The notes: generated from the letters alone by a model not told the origin. A stretch of DNA of 64,000 nucleotides from Mucilaginibacter conchicola (GCF_003432115.1 NZ_QWDC01000005.1:62001-126000); one strand, 5' to 3'. Numbered from the stretch's first letter, positions 53,781 through 63,095 are shown. Numbers and translations are program-made.

Positions 53781-53813
53781 AAAAGCCGTCTTGTTTATAA
53801 CGAGAGGGCTTTT
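53781..53813 (+). terminator. Terminator of the ribosomal cluster
   Basis: Stem AAAAGCC/GGCTTTT (7 bp) with an inner imperfect stem, followed by further T residues. It ends the rpmB-rpmG-DUF4295 transcript. Confidence 0.75.
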
Positions 53814-53838
53814 TTTGTTAGTGGCAGATTGATGTGCG

Positions 53839-53926
53839 AATATGCAGATGTGCAAATGTGCAGATGCTTTTATTCGGGTATTAGAACAACAATCTGCAAA
53901 TTTGCATATATACACATCTGCATATT
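53839..53926. repeat. 14-bp inverted repeat ending just before the ftsY start codon
   Basis: AATATGCAGATGTG (53839) and CACATCTGCATATT (53913) are exact complements, with inner TGCAGAT/ATCTGCA pairing as well. The right arm ends 3 bases before the ftsY ATG. In RNA this would hide the ribosome-binding region of ftsY. Confidence 0.6.
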
Positions 53927-53929
53927 AAC

Positions 53930-54892
53930 ATGGGATTATTTGATTTTTTTAAAAAGAAAGAAACCACGCAAGAAGACAAGCAGGTATTGGATGCCGGGCT
54001 TGAGAAAACTAAGGATAGTTTCTTTTCTAAGATAACTAAAGCCGTTGCAGGTCGCTCATCTGTTGATGACGATGTGCTTGACGACCTTGAGGAAGTACTG
54101 GTAACATCAGATGTTGGTGTAAGCACTACTCTTAAGATCATAGAGCGCATACAGGCCCGCGTTGCGCGCGATAAGTATGTAAGCACCTCTGAGCTGAACA
54201 ACCTGCTTAAGGATGAGATACAGCAGCTGCTTGCCGAAAACAACAGCAATGATTTCCGTACCCTCGAGTACGGCGACCATAAGCCATACGTAATTATGGT
54301 GGTTGGCGTAAACGGAGTGGGTAAAACCACTACCATCGGTAAACTGGCGCATAAGCTTAAACAAGCCGGCAACCAGGTGGTATTAGGCGCAGCCGATACC
54401 TTCCGCGCGGCAGCGGTTGACCAGATAAAACTTTGGGGCGAGCGTGTTGGCGTTAAGGTAGTAGCACAGGCAATGGGCAGCGACCCTGCCTCGGTAGCGT
54501 TTGATACCCTGCGCTCGGCAGTAGCCAATGGCGACGATGTGGCAATTATAGATACTGCCGGTCGTTTACATAATAAGGTAGGTTTGATGAACGAGCTCAC
54601 CAAGATTAAAAATGTGATGGAGAAGGTTATCCCTGGCGCACCACATGAGATCTTATTGGTGCTGGATGCCTCAACCGGACAGAATGCTATTGAGCAATGC
54701 AAGCAATTCACCGAAGCTACTGCAGTAAATGCCCTGGCTTTAACCAAACTTGATGGTACCGCAAAAGGCGGCGTGGTGATAGGTATATCAGACCAGTTCA
54801 AGATACCGGTTAAATACATCGGTGTAGGCGAAGGCATAGATCACCTGCAGTTATTTGACAGGCAGGAGTTTGTGAATAGTCTATTCAATTAA
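53930..54892 (+). CDS. ftsY: Signal recognition particle receptor FtsY
   Basis: 320 residues, starting MGLFDFFKKKE. It guides SRP-bound ribosomes to the Sec translocon at the membrane. NG-domain motifs: GVNGVGKTTTIGKLAHKL (P loop), ADTFRAAAVDQI, DTAGRLHNK and TKLDGTAKGGV. The N-terminal acidic domain is short, as in other Bacteroidetes. Confidence 0.96.
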   Translation: MGLFDFFKKKETTQEDKQVLDAGLEKTKDSFFSKITKAVAGRSSVDDDVLDDLEEVLVTSDVGVSTTLKIIERIQARVARDKYVSTSELNNLLKDEIQQLLAENNSNDFRTLEYGDHKPYVIMVVGVNGVGKTTTIGKLAHKLKQAGNQVVLGAADTFRAAAVDQIKLWGERVGVKVVAQAMGSDPASVAFDTLRSAVANGDDVAIIDTAGRLHNKVGLMNELTKIKNVMEKVIPGAPHEILLVLDASTGQNAIEQCKQFTEATAVNALALTKLDGTAKGGVVIGISDQFKIPVKYIGVGEGIDHLQLFDRQEFVNSLFN

Positions 54893-54908
54893 TAATTCGC
54901 CTTCACGG

Positions 54909-54996
54909 CGTCATTGCGAGGAACGAAGCAATCTCTTCAGGACAATCCCTCGCGATGCATAGTTTTACAGAGATTGCTTCGTTCCTCGCAATGACG
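54909..54996. repeat. REP/MITE-like inverted repeat between ftsY and rimO
   Basis: Two perfect 27-base arms (start CGTCATTGCGAGGAACGAAG, and the exact complement) with a 34-base loop. TCATTGCGAGGA-type ends recur in the repeat at 62923-63020. It is a non-coding palindromic element between ftsY and rimO. Confidence 0.85.
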
Positions 54997-55006
54997 GGTT
55001 GATATT

Positions 55007-56344
55007 ATGAAGACAAAGGAAATTAGCAGAGTACAAAAAATTGCGGCCAAACCACGTGTAAACGTGGTTACCTTAGGCTGCTCTAAAAATATTTACGACA
55101 GCGAGGTACTGATGGGCCAGCTAAAAGGCAATGCCTTTGATGTGGTACATGAGGCCGACAAGGTGGGCAAGAATGATATCGTGGTGATCAACACCTGTGG
55201 CTTTATTGATAATGCCAAGCAGGAATCTATAGATACCATCCTGCAATACAGCGAGCTTAAAGAGCAGGGCAAAGTGGGTAAGGTTATTGTTACCGGTTGC
55301 CTTAGCGAACGCTACAAACCCGAGCTGGAATCTGAGATAACCAACGTTGATGCCTACTTTGGCACTAACGACCTGCAGAACATCCTTCATAATATTGGCG
55401 CCGATTACCGCCACGAATTAATAGGCGAGCGTTTGCTCACCACTCCTTCGCACTTTGCATATTTTAAAATTGCCGAGGGTTGTAATCGCCCATGTTCTTT
55501 CTGCGCTATCCCGTTGATGCGTGGCAAACACGTAAGCACGCCGATAGAGCAGCTGGTTAAAAATGCCGAGAGTCTGGTGGCTAATGGCACTAAAGAACTG
55601 ATACTAATTGCCCAGGATCTCACCTATTACGGTTTAGACCTGTACGGTAAACGTAACCTGGATGAGTTGCTCCGTCGCCTTAGTGATGTGAACGGAGTGG
55701 AATGGATAAGGCTGCAATACGCCTACCCGGCAGGCTTCCCAATGGAAGTGCTGGATGTAATGAACGAGCGCGACAATATCTGTAAATACCTGGATATGCC
55801 GTTGCAGCATATTACTGACAACATGCTGAAATCGATGCGCCGCGGGCTGACCAAGCAAAAAACCATTGATGTGGTGAACGAGATCCGCGACCGCGTGCCT
55901 AACATCGCTATGCGTACTACTCTCATCACCGGCTACCCCGGCGAAACCCAACAAGATTTTGAAGAAATGGCGCAATGGGTTGAGGATACCCGTTTTGACC
56001 GTTTGGGTTGTTTCACTTACTCGCACGAAGAAAAAACCCATGCTCATACCTTGGTTGACGACGTACCTGAAGAAGTAAAACAGGAACGCGCCGATGCCAT
56101 CATGGAGATCCAACAAGGTATCTCGTACGAGAAGAATCAGGAGAAGATAGGTAACACCTACAAAGTATTGATCGACAAGAAAGACGGCGGCTATTTTGTT
56201 GGCCGTACCGAATACGATTCGCCTGAGGTGGATAACGAGGTATTGATAGATGCAAGCATTGATTATGCAGCCGTTGGCAGCTTTGTGAACGTAAAGATCA
56301 ACAGCGCCGAAGACTTTGACCTTTATGGACAAATTGTAAAATAA
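55007..56344 (+). CDS. rimO: Ribosomal protein S12 methylthiotransferase RimO
   Basis: 445 residues. A radical-SAM enzyme that adds a methylthio group to S12 Asp. An N-terminal UPF0004 domain with Cys residues (LGCSKN, NTCGF, TGCLSE), then the radical-SAM CxxxCxxC in GCNRPCSFCAIPLMRG, and a C-terminal TRAM domain (VLIDKKDGGYFVGRT). It follows the palindromic repeat. Confidence 0.96.
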   Translation: MKTKEISRVQKIAAKPRVNVVTLGCSKNIYDSEVLMGQLKGNAFDVVHEADKVGKNDIVVINTCGFIDNAKQESIDTILQYSELKEQGKVGKVIVTGCLSERYKPELESEITNVDAYFGTNDLQNILHNIGADYRHELIGERLLTTPSHFAYFKIAEGCNRPCSFCAIPLMRGKHVSTPIEQLVKNAESLVANGTKELILIAQDLTYYGLDLYGKRNLDELLRRLSDVNGVEWIRLQYAYPAGFPMEVLDVMNERDNICKYLDMPLQHITDNMLKSMRRGLTKQKTIDVVNEIRDRVPNIAMRTTLITGYPGETQQDFEEMAQWVEDTRFDRLGCFTYSHEEKTHAHTLVDDVPEEVKQERADAIMEIQQGISYEKNQEKIGNTYKVLIDKKDGGYFVGRTEYDSPEVDNEVLIDASIDYAAVGSFVNVKINSAEDFDLYGQIVK

Positions 56345-56440
56345 AACCCTTTGCGGCTGCACCTTGTTGCTATTCAAATATTAAAATCTATTTTCGACGA
56401 TTAACTTTGAATAGGGTAACGCTTTGTTGCCTGGCATTGG

Positions 56441-56566
56441 ACTCACCCGGTCTTTGCTACGCTCGACCACCCTCTCTCCGCTTTGCGCAAAGAGGGTAAG
56501 GAAAAAACTTCTCACCCTCTTTGCGAAGCAGAGAGGGTCGACCAGCGAAGCGTAGTCGGGGTGAGT
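56441..56566. repeat. Long imperfect palindrome between rimO and bshC
   Basis: Arms of about 55 bases: ACTCACCCGG...GCTACGCTCG...ACCCTCTCTCCGC...GCGCAAAGAGGGT on the left and the near-complement ACCCTCTTTGCG...AGAGGGTCGACC...CGAAGCGTAG...GGGGTGAGT on the right. It is a third type of palindromic intergenic element in this window. Confidence 0.75.
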
Positions 56567-56611
56567 AAATATTAGCCACGCTTTTACAACGTTACCGCAA
56601 TCTTAAAATAA

Positions 56612-58219
56612 ATGGAAGCTGCCTGTATTGACTATAAAGACACGGGGTTTTTCTCCCAAACAGTGATCGATTATCTTGAGGATAATCCGGAGTTACGTTC
56701 GTTCTATGGTCACAGGCCAACTATGCAGGGCTTTGCGGAGTTCTTCAACACCAAAAAGGTAGTTGCTGACCGCGGGTTGCTTGTTGAGGTACTGCTTGAG
56801 CAATATTTCGGCAAAGATGATAACTTCCCCACCCTTGATGCTGCTGATGCCTTAAAAAGCCAGATTGAGCTGCTTAAAGATCAGAATACATTCACCGTTA
56901 CTACCGGTCACCAGCTGAATATCTTCACGGGACCACTATACTTTATCTACAAAATAGTAACTGCCATAAAACTTTGCAGGCAGCTCAAAAACGCATTCCC
57001 TGATAAGAATTTTGTGCCGGTTTATTGGATGGCATCAGAAGACCATGATTTTGCCGAGATAAACTATACCAACATAGGTGGTAAAAAGGTACACTGGTGG
57101 TACGAGGCCACGGGCGCAACGGGCCGTATTAACCCCGATACCATGCGCCAGGCTATTAACCAGTACAAAGGCGTGCTGGGTATTGATGGCCACTCATCAG
57201 AGCTTGGCGAGATGGTGGAGACTGCCTATACAAAATTTGATAAACTGGCCGATGCTACCCGCTACCTGGTAAATGCATTATTTGCCCGCTACGGTCTTAT
57301 CATTATTGATGCCGACGACCGTAGATTGAAAGCGGAGTTTGCGCCTATTATAGAGCGGGATATCATTCAGCAAAACAGTTTCAAAAACATCAGCGAAGCA
57401 AATAAGAAGTTGCAAGAGCTTGGTGTTCACATACAGGTTAACCCACGCGAAATCAACTTCTTTTACTTAAAAGAGAAACTGCGCGAGCGTATTGTGTTTG
57501 AGGATGGCCGTTACTCGGTGATGAATACCGATATCACTTTTACTGAAGACGAGCTTAAACAAGAAATAAAAACCGCTCCTGAGCGCTTTAGCCCTAATGT
57601 AGTGATGCGCCCGCTGTACCAGGAATGCATCCTGCCAAACATTGCCTACATAGGTGGCGGTGCCGAGGTGGTTTACTGGCTGGAGCTGAAATCTAATTTC
57701 GATTTTTATGGTGTCGATTTCCCGGTGCTCATACTGCGCAACTCGGGTTTGGTTATCCGGAAGGAAACTGCCGCCAAGATCAAAAGCATGGAAGTATCTC
57801 CTGCCCTGCTTTTTAAAAATACCGACGAGATAAAAAACGCCTGGGTAAAAAAGCACAGCAACCACGACCTTAGCCTTACCGAAGAGTGGCGCGAGTTTGA
57901 GCGTACTTTTGAGAAAATAAAACTGGCATCGCACAAAATAGACCCTACCCTGCCACCATCTGCAGCGGCTATACAAGCAAGGTTAAAACATGCCATAGGC
58001 AACTTCCAAAAAAAACTGGTAAAAGCCGAAAAACGCAACTACCATACCCGCCTGGAGCAGATAGAAAACATCAAAGAAGACTTGTTCCCTAAGAACAGCC
58101 TGCAGGAGCGTAACGAGAATTTCGGCCTCAGCTATGTAAAATGGGGGCAACTGTTCATCGATGAACTCATCCGTAACTTTGAACCCTTAGATTTTAAATT
58201 TACGGTACTAACAGAATAA
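56612..58219 (+). CDS. bshC: Bacillithiol biosynthesis cysteine-adding enzyme BshC
   Basis: 535 residues. It joins cysteine to GlcN-malate in the last step of bacillithiol synthesis. Typical blocks: TTGHQLNIFTGPLYFIYKIV, YWMASEDHDFAEINY, LPNIAYIGGGAEVVYWLELK, and a C-terminal coiled-coil region (KLASHKIDPTLPPSAAAIQA, FQKKLVKAEKRN). Usual length. A terminator follows the stop. Confidence 0.95.
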   Translation: MEAACIDYKDTGFFSQTVIDYLEDNPELRSFYGHRPTMQGFAEFFNTKKVVADRGLLVEVLLEQYFGKDDNFPTLDAADALKSQIELLKDQNTFTVTTGHQLNIFTGPLYFIYKIVTAIKLCRQLKNAFPDKNFVPVYWMASEDHDFAEINYTNIGGKKVHWWYEATGATGRINPDTMRQAINQYKGVLGIDGHSSELGEMVETAYTKFDKLADATRYLVNALFARYGLIIIDADDRRLKAEFAPIIERDIIQQNSFKNISEANKKLQELGVHIQVNPREINFFYLKEKLRERIVFEDGRYSVMNTDITFTEDELKQEIKTAPERFSPNVVMRPLYQECILPNIAYIGGGAEVVYWLELKSNFDFYGVDFPVLILRNSGLVIRKETAAKIKSMEVSPALLFKNTDEIKNAWVKKHSNHDLSLTEEWREFERTFEKIKLASHKIDPTLPPSAAAIQARLKHAIGNFQKKLVKAEKRNYHTRLEQIENIKEDLFPKNSLQERNENFGLSYVKWGQLFIDELIRNFEPLDFKFTVLTE

Positions 58220-58224
58220 AAAAA

Positions 58225-58248
58225 GGCCCCTGATAAATATCAGGGGCC
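58225..58248 (+). terminator. Terminator after bshC
   Basis: 11-bp stem GGCCCCTGATA/TATCAGGGGCC, AA loop, A-rich before and seven T after. It also serves the converging lipoprotein gene at 58273. Confidence 0.92.
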
Positions 58249-58272
58249 TTTTTTTATAATCAACCTAAGTAT

Positions 58273-58779
58273 TTATTTTAGCTTAATGTTGAATTTACCG
58301 TTTGTAATAACTTTTGTTTTAGCATTACCGGGTACGTTTTCTTGCAATAAGCTACCCGAGAAAGTACCTTGGGCCGCTGCGTCTGTAGCCGAGGTAACTA
58401 CAAGATCAACTACTGCACTGTTTATATTTGAGTAGCTTTCTTTTTTATCAGTATCCTCATTTACGGTATATATAACGGTAGCTTTATCGGTGCCACTTGA
58501 GTAGCTTTTACCGGCTACTAATGTTCCGGGGATCGTGATAGACAGTTTTGTGCCATCAGATGCATAACCCTGTGCTACAGTTACGTTGTTAGCGGTTGAA
58601 GTAAATGTGTTTAAACCAAACACTTTTGAAGTATCGTTTACGGCTACTGAGATAGAAGTTCTGGTATCTGCATCATCTTTAAGATCATCTTTTGAACAAG
58701 CGTTTAAAGCAAATGAGCCAAACGCGACACCCGCCAACATAAGGGTTTTAAAAAGTTTAGTGGTTGTAAAGTATCTCAT
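58273..58779 (-). CDS. Lipoprotein of unknown function, tandem copy 1
   Basis: 168 residues. Lipobox FGSFALNACSKDD. The mature part is beta-rich with VAVNDTSKVFGLNTF, LSITIPGTLVAGKSYSS and an end block GTFSGSLLQENV followed by ITNGKFNIKLK. The neighbour at 58829 has the same plan (GTFDCDMLEYIPG, MTNGKFSVKLTS). Such Bacteroidetes lipoproteins lie on the cell surface; function unknown. Confidence 0.75.
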   Translation of the reverse strand: MRYFTTTKLFKTLMLAGVAFGSFALNACSKDDLKDDADTRTSISVAVNDTSKVFGLNTFTSTANNVTVAQGYASDGTKLSITIPGTLVAGKSYSSGTDKATVIYTVNEDTDKKESYSNINSAVVDLVVTSATDAAAQGTFSGSLLQENVPGNAKTKVITNGKFNIKLK

Positions 58780-58828
58780 AATAATTTATAACGTAGTTTA
58801 GTTAACAAACGTAACAGGCGATAACATA

Positions 58829-59374
58829 TTATTGGGCAGACTGGCTTGTTAACTTAACGCTGAATTTACCATTCGTCATGTTCTTTTTGCCTTTACCAAT
58901 ATTATTGCCAAGACCGGGTATATACTCTAACATGTCACAGTCAAAAGTACCCTTTACAGATGTCTCTGTAGCTGAAGTTATAGTAACGCTTCCAAACGTT
59001 TGTAAGCCACTAAAATAGCTGTAATAGCTAACATCGCCAATGCTATACATGATGACAGGCTTATCAATATTTTGTGCAGCAGTATTTGAGTAGGTTTTAC
59101 CTGTAACTAATTTTCCACTAATTGTAATAGAGAGAATCGCTCCATCATCAGCAGTGCCGGTTATTGTGGTAGCCGATTGCTCAGAGTTATAAACCAGCGT
59201 TATTGCAGATGCGCCCCGATCAAATTTTTTCGCCTTCCCATCTACATTGACAGTGATAGATGCCGCAACGGTGCTATCTCCATCGTTGCTTTTTTTACAA
59301 GCACTAAATATTAATAAAGCGAGAGCAAAAAATAATGCTTTAACAGATATGTTAATTTGCAGATTCTTAATCAT
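58829..59374 (-). CDS. Lipoprotein of unknown function, tandem copy 2
   Basis: 181 residues. Lipobox FALALLIFSACKKS. Mature part: VNVDGKAKKFDRGASAITLV, ILSITISGKLVTGKTYSN and GTFDCDMLEYIPG, aligning with copy 1 along its whole length. Gap between the two copies is 49 bases. Tandem duplication with strong divergence. Confidence 0.75.
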   Translation of the reverse strand: MIKNLQINISVKALFFALALLIFSACKKSNDGDSTVAASITVNVDGKAKKFDRGASAITLVYNSEQSATTITGTADDGAILSITISGKLVTGKTYSNTAAQNIDKPVIMYSIGDVSYYSYFSGLQTFGSVTITSATETSVKGTFDCDMLEYIPGLGNNIGKGKKNMTNGKFSVKLTSQSAQ

Positions 59375-59511
59375 GATTTGTGATATGGTTTAGATTTATT
59401 AATAAGTCACGCGAAGCTAATAAAATCCATTCAACTATTTAACTGAAAATTTATTTGTTTAACAGCCTCTTTTAAATAAATCTGTTATTACCTTCGGGCA
59501 AACCTTTATAG

Positions 59512-60111
59512 ATGAAAGTCGCCATTATCATACTTATCGTGCTTTTCCTGCTTATCCGTAAATCAAAAAACAAAACCGGCAGCGAAAGCAGGCCGCCGGC
59601 AAATAAAAAGCCATCAACAGAAACACCTAACGATAAGTTAATCCTCATCAAAAACGCCACGCTTGCCGATGTAACCCGTGCGTTAAAAGATTTTTGTAAC
59701 CAATATAATCAGCAAGAATATGCGGCTTTGCCAAGGCTTTACACGCTTAGCGAAAACGAACATGCGGTAACATTCCCATATAACACCGATCTTACCATCT
59801 TTGGCTTCGCTATAAATTATTTAGCTTATCCGGTTGACATTAAATGGCAAGCCGAAATTTGGGGATGGGCTACTGTTTATGAAAATGAGGGTGTATCAGA
59901 ACCTGACATATATAACAAATTATGTATGTTTTATTTGGTGGATGATAAAGAGTACGATAACGTTTACATAACAACATCAGATAACTTTTGCTACAAATTG
60001 CCTTTTACCAATTTTAAACCTAAGGCTATAACGCCTGCAAAAGAGTTGTTTAAAAATCGCCCCACTAAACTGGCTGCCCTGAGCGGCATTCCTTATCAGG
60101 ATATTGATTGA
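59512..60111 (+). CDS. Hypothetical protein with an N-terminal membrane anchor
   Basis: 199 residues. MKVAIIILIVLFLLIRKSKN is a signal-anchor helix; a Pro/Lys-rich linker follows, then a soluble domain (KNATLADVTRALKDFCNQYN, AALPRLYTLSENEHAVTFPY, FAINYLAYPVDIKWQAEIWG). The domain looks like a compact alpha/beta fold and is not recognised. It sits on its own between divergent and same-strand genes. Confidence 0.6.
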   Translation: MKVAIIILIVLFLLIRKSKNKTGSESRPPANKKPSTETPNDKLILIKNATLADVTRALKDFCNQYNQQEYAALPRLYTLSENEHAVTFPYNTDLTIFGFAINYLAYPVDIKWQAEIWGWATVYENEGVSEPDIYNKLCMFYLVDDKEYDNVYITTSDNFCYKLPFTNFKPKAITPAKELFKNRPTKLAALSGIPYQDID

Positions 60112-60189
60112 TACTTTAAAAATCTTCATCAAACTAATATTTGATGATCAGATACTTTAGTTAATTTTACAACTGTAAACTTATCACAT

Positions 60190-61500
60190 ATGCCTTTCAA
60201 TAAAGCACTTATAAAACTCTTCTTCCCTATATTTTTGGGGCTATTCGTCATTAGCTGCTCAAAAGTTACCGGGCCACCAGCGCCGGTAGATCCTGTTAAA
60301 CCCCAACCCGGCCAGCAAGAAGTTGTGATCACGTCACTAAGTGTTGATCATGGCAGTTATAACCAAAGCGTAGTGATAAAAGGCTCGGGTTTTAATAAAG
60401 AACTATCGGCAAATAAAGTTTCTTTTAACAATAAAGAAGCGGTAATAACTGCCGCAAGCAGCACCCAGCTTACCGTTAACATTCCATTAGGTGCGGGTAC
60501 GGGCAAAGTAATAGTTACCAACGGTGCAAAATCTGCAACAGTTCCGTCTTTCACTTATGATTATACTTTTATGACTACCGTACTTGCAGGGAACGGAATA
60601 CGAGGTATGCAAAACGGCAAAGGCCCCGCAACGAGCTTTGGCAATATAGTGGGTTTGGCAGTTAATAGCGCAGGCGAAGTTTTTGTTGCCGACCAGCCTA
60701 ACAATTTGATCAGAAAAATTTCTCCGGACGGAGAGGTATCAACTTTTGCCGGGGATGGTGTTAGACGGATAAAAGACGGAAAAGGCATCACCGCGAGTTT
60801 TAGCTACCCCTCGGCGATAGCAATAGATAAGCATGATAATCTTTTTGTTGTTGATGCTGCCGGGAATTTAATTAGAAAGATAACACCAACAGGTGATGTG
60901 AGCACGTTCGCCGGAAGCGAAACAGAAGGTTATACAAACGGAAATGGAAGTGCAGCACAATTTAAGGATATTGATGGTATTGCAGTTGACATCAGTGGCA
61001 ATGTATTTGTGGTTGATCAGTATCGAAGAATCATCAGAAAAATCACGCCTGCCGGTGATGTGAGTAACTATTTAAATATTAATGCATACGTCAATTACCC
61101 GGCTTTGATAGCCACAGATAATGCCAACAAATTTTACATGTGTTTCGTCCTAAACACAGACTTCGGCGGAGATACTATTTATCAATTTAATAACCAAGCA
61201 CTCGAAAAAACAGATTCGCCCGGGGCCACATTTGAAGACTATATGAGTGGCGTTGCTATTGATAATAAAAACAATATGTACATTTTAAACTCTAAGAACC
61301 AAATCCTAAAAATAAACACCAACGGCGAGAAAACCATCTTAAACGCTCTTAATAATAATAGCAACAATAAAACTATAAATGCATTAACGCCTCATATAAC
61401 GGCTGCCTATTCTCCTTCAACTATAGCCGTAGACAATAATGGCATTTGTTACATTCCTGACGACAATGGATTGCGGATCTTAAAAATAGGTTTACAATAA
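60190..61500 (+). CDS. IPT/TIG-domain and NHL-repeat lipoprotein
   Basis: 436 residues. Lipobox FLGLFVISCSKV. An IPT/TIG beta sandwich follows (ITSLSVDHGSYNQSVVIKGS, VNIPLGAGTGKVIVTNGA), and then about five NHL beta-propeller repeats (ADQPNNLIRKISPDGEVST, VDAAGNLIRKITPTGDVSTF, VDQYRRIIRKITPAGDVSN). This combination is common in surface proteins of Bacteroidetes that bind carbohydrate or act as scaffolds. Confidence 0.88.
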   Translation: MPFNKALIKLFFPIFLGLFVISCSKVTGPPAPVDPVKPQPGQQEVVITSLSVDHGSYNQSVVIKGSGFNKELSANKVSFNNKEAVITAASSTQLTVNIPLGAGTGKVIVTNGAKSATVPSFTYDYTFMTTVLAGNGIRGMQNGKGPATSFGNIVGLAVNSAGEVFVADQPNNLIRKISPDGEVSTFAGDGVRRIKDGKGITASFSYPSAIAIDKHDNLFVVDAAGNLIRKITPTGDVSTFAGSETEGYTNGNGSAAQFKDIDGIAVDISGNVFVVDQYRRIIRKITPAGDVSNYLNINAYVNYPALIATDNANKFYMCFVLNTDFGGDTIYQFNNQALEKTDSPGATFEDYMSGVAIDNKNNMYILNSKNQILKINTNGEKTILNALNNNSNNKTINALTPHITAAYSPSTIAVDNNGICYIPDDNGLRILKIGLQ

Positions 61501-61541
61501 GTGCCTAAACCAAAGCCAATTTTTACGGTTGCTTTTGTAAT

Positions 61542-62087
61542 ATGAACATCCAAAAAATAACATTTGGCAGCGGCTGCTTTTGGTGTACCGAGGCAATTTT
61601 CCAGAGTGTTAAAGGCGTGCGCCGGGTAACTTCGGGCTATACGGGTGGCAGTACTAAAAACCCAACTTATATGGAGATCTGCAATGGCAACACCGGCCAT
61701 GCCGAGGTAGTTGTGGTGGAGTACGATGCTGATATGGTTATGCTTGACGAGTTGCTGCTTATGTTCTTTAAAACCCATAACCCCACCAGCCTTAACCGCC
61801 AGGGCGGTGATATAGGCACGCAATACCGCTCAGTTATTTTTTATGATAGCGAAGAACAAAAGCAACAGGCCGAAGCCATGATCAAACGCCTTACTGATGA
61901 ACAAGTGTTTGAGAATCCCATCCTCACGGAGATAAGCCCGGCAGCAGAATTTTACAAAGCCGAAGATCACCATCAAAATTATTACAATGATAATCCGTTG
62001 AAGCCTTATTGCGCGGTTGTAATTCAGCCCAAATTGAATAAGTTTGCTAAGGAATTTACAGATAAAATAAAGCCCGAGCTGTTGTAA
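61542..62087 (+). CDS. msrA: Peptide methionine sulfoxide reductase MsrA
   Basis: 181 residues. It repairs oxidised methionine. The active-site block FGSGCFWCTEAIFQSVKGV is present, followed by GNTGHAEVVVVEYD, GGDIGTQYRSVIFY and HHQNYYNDNPLKPYC. Usual length; cytosolic. It is 19 bases upstream of the phosphatase gene on the same strand. Confidence 0.96.
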   Translation: MNIQKITFGSGCFWCTEAIFQSVKGVRRVTSGYTGGSTKNPTYMEICNGNTGHAEVVVVEYDADMVMLDELLLMFFKTHNPTSLNRQGGDIGTQYRSVIFYDSEEQKQQAEAMIKRLTDEQVFENPILTEISPAAEFYKAEDHHQNYYNDNPLKPYCAVVIQPKLNKFAKEFTDKIKPELL

Positions 62088-62106
62088 GGGCACATCAGGT
62101 TTCCTT

Positions 62107-62913
62107 ATGAAAAAACTTACCGGTATCTTATTAGCAGGCACTGCATTATTAGCCGCCTGCTCGGCTCCTAAACAAGCTCAGCAAAGCACATCAATAACCA
62201 ATAACGGTAAAGTGTGGGCATCGCTTTGGCAGCAACGCGCTGCAGAATATAAAGCACTATGCTTTCAGGCATACAGCACGGCCAAATATCGTTTAGATGA
62301 AGCTATTAAACAACCTGCCGGTAAACCATTAGCCGTGGTGACCGACATTGACGAGACTTTATTGGATAACAGCCCTTATGATGCCATGCGTGCTATTAAC
62401 AACCAGGAATATAGTCAGGCAACCTGGAAGGCCTGGACAGATAAAGCCGCGGCCGATACTGTGCCCGGTGCACCTGCATTTTTTAAATACGCAGCATCAA
62501 AGGGCGTTGAAGTTTTCTACATCACCAACCGCGATGAGGCCGAACGCGAAGGTACTACTAAAAACCTGCAGAAATACGGCCTGCCGTTTACTGATGCAGC
62601 GCACATCCTGTTAAGACAAGGCTCTTCAAGCAAAGAGGCTCGCCGCCAGCAGGTGTTGGCCAAATTCAATATTGCTATACTTTGCGGCGATAACCTGCCC
62701 GATTTTGACAAAGCATACGATAACAAGCCCGCCGAAGCCGACCGCATGGCTGCTACTGAACAATTAAAAAAAGAGTTCGGTAACCGCTACATTGTGATCC
62801 CTAACGTTGCCTACGGCGATTTTGAGAACGCTTTGTTCAAATACAACAACAAGCTCAGCGGTGCGCAGAAAGATTCTGTTATAAAGGCGAATATTAAGGT
62901 GGATAAGCAGTAG
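62107..62913 (+). CDS. 5'-nucleotidase of the lipoprotein e(P4) family (HAD acid phosphatase)
   Basis: 268 residues. Lipobox LAGTALLAACSAPK. HAD catalytic motif VVTDIDETLLDNSPYD, followed by FYITNRDEAEREGT and ILCGDNLPDFDKAYD. These enzymes sit in the outer membrane and strip phosphate from nucleotides (in Haemophilus, from NMN). Length fits the family. Confidence 0.92.
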   Translation: MKKLTGILLAGTALLAACSAPKQAQQSTSITNNGKVWASLWQQRAAEYKALCFQAYSTAKYRLDEAIKQPAGKPLAVVTDIDETLLDNSPYDAMRAINNQEYSQATWKAWTDKAAADTVPGAPAFFKYAASKGVEVFYITNRDEAEREGTTKNLQKYGLPFTDAAHILLRQGSSSKEARRQQVLAKFNIAILCGDNLPDFDKAYDNKPAEADRMAATEQLKKEFGNRYIVIPNVAYGDFENALFKYNNKLSGAQKDSVIKANIKVDKQ

Positions 62914-62922
62914 GTATTATAA

Positions 62923-63020
62923 TATGTCATTGCGATCCGCCGGCTTGCGGAGAAGCAATCTCCTCGCGTTTATTCAGGCGAGGAGATTGCCGCGTCGCTA
63001 TCGCTCCTCGCAATGACATA
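62923..63020. repeat. Second TCATTGCGA-type palindromic repeat
   Basis: Outer arms TATGTCATTGCGA/TCGCAATGACATA and inner arms GCAATCTCCTCGC (62955) / GCGAGGAGATTGC (62978). Same end sequence as the repeat at 54909, with a different middle. It is non-coding, between the phosphatase and aldose epimerase genes. Confidence 0.8.
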
Positions 63021-63095
63021 TTTTTTCTACTGGTATCATACACCCAAACCAGAAGCCCCCTCATTTGTTGATACTTTTTAAAACGCTCACATACT

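Noticed and set aside
53881..54837. 318-codon frame antisense to ftsY
   Set aside because: A shadow of the strongly supported ftsY gene; composition (Ser/Thr/Leu-rich, no domain) is typical of antisense frames.
55634..56377. 247-codon frame antisense to rimO
   Set aside because: Shadow of rimO; no domain or start signal.
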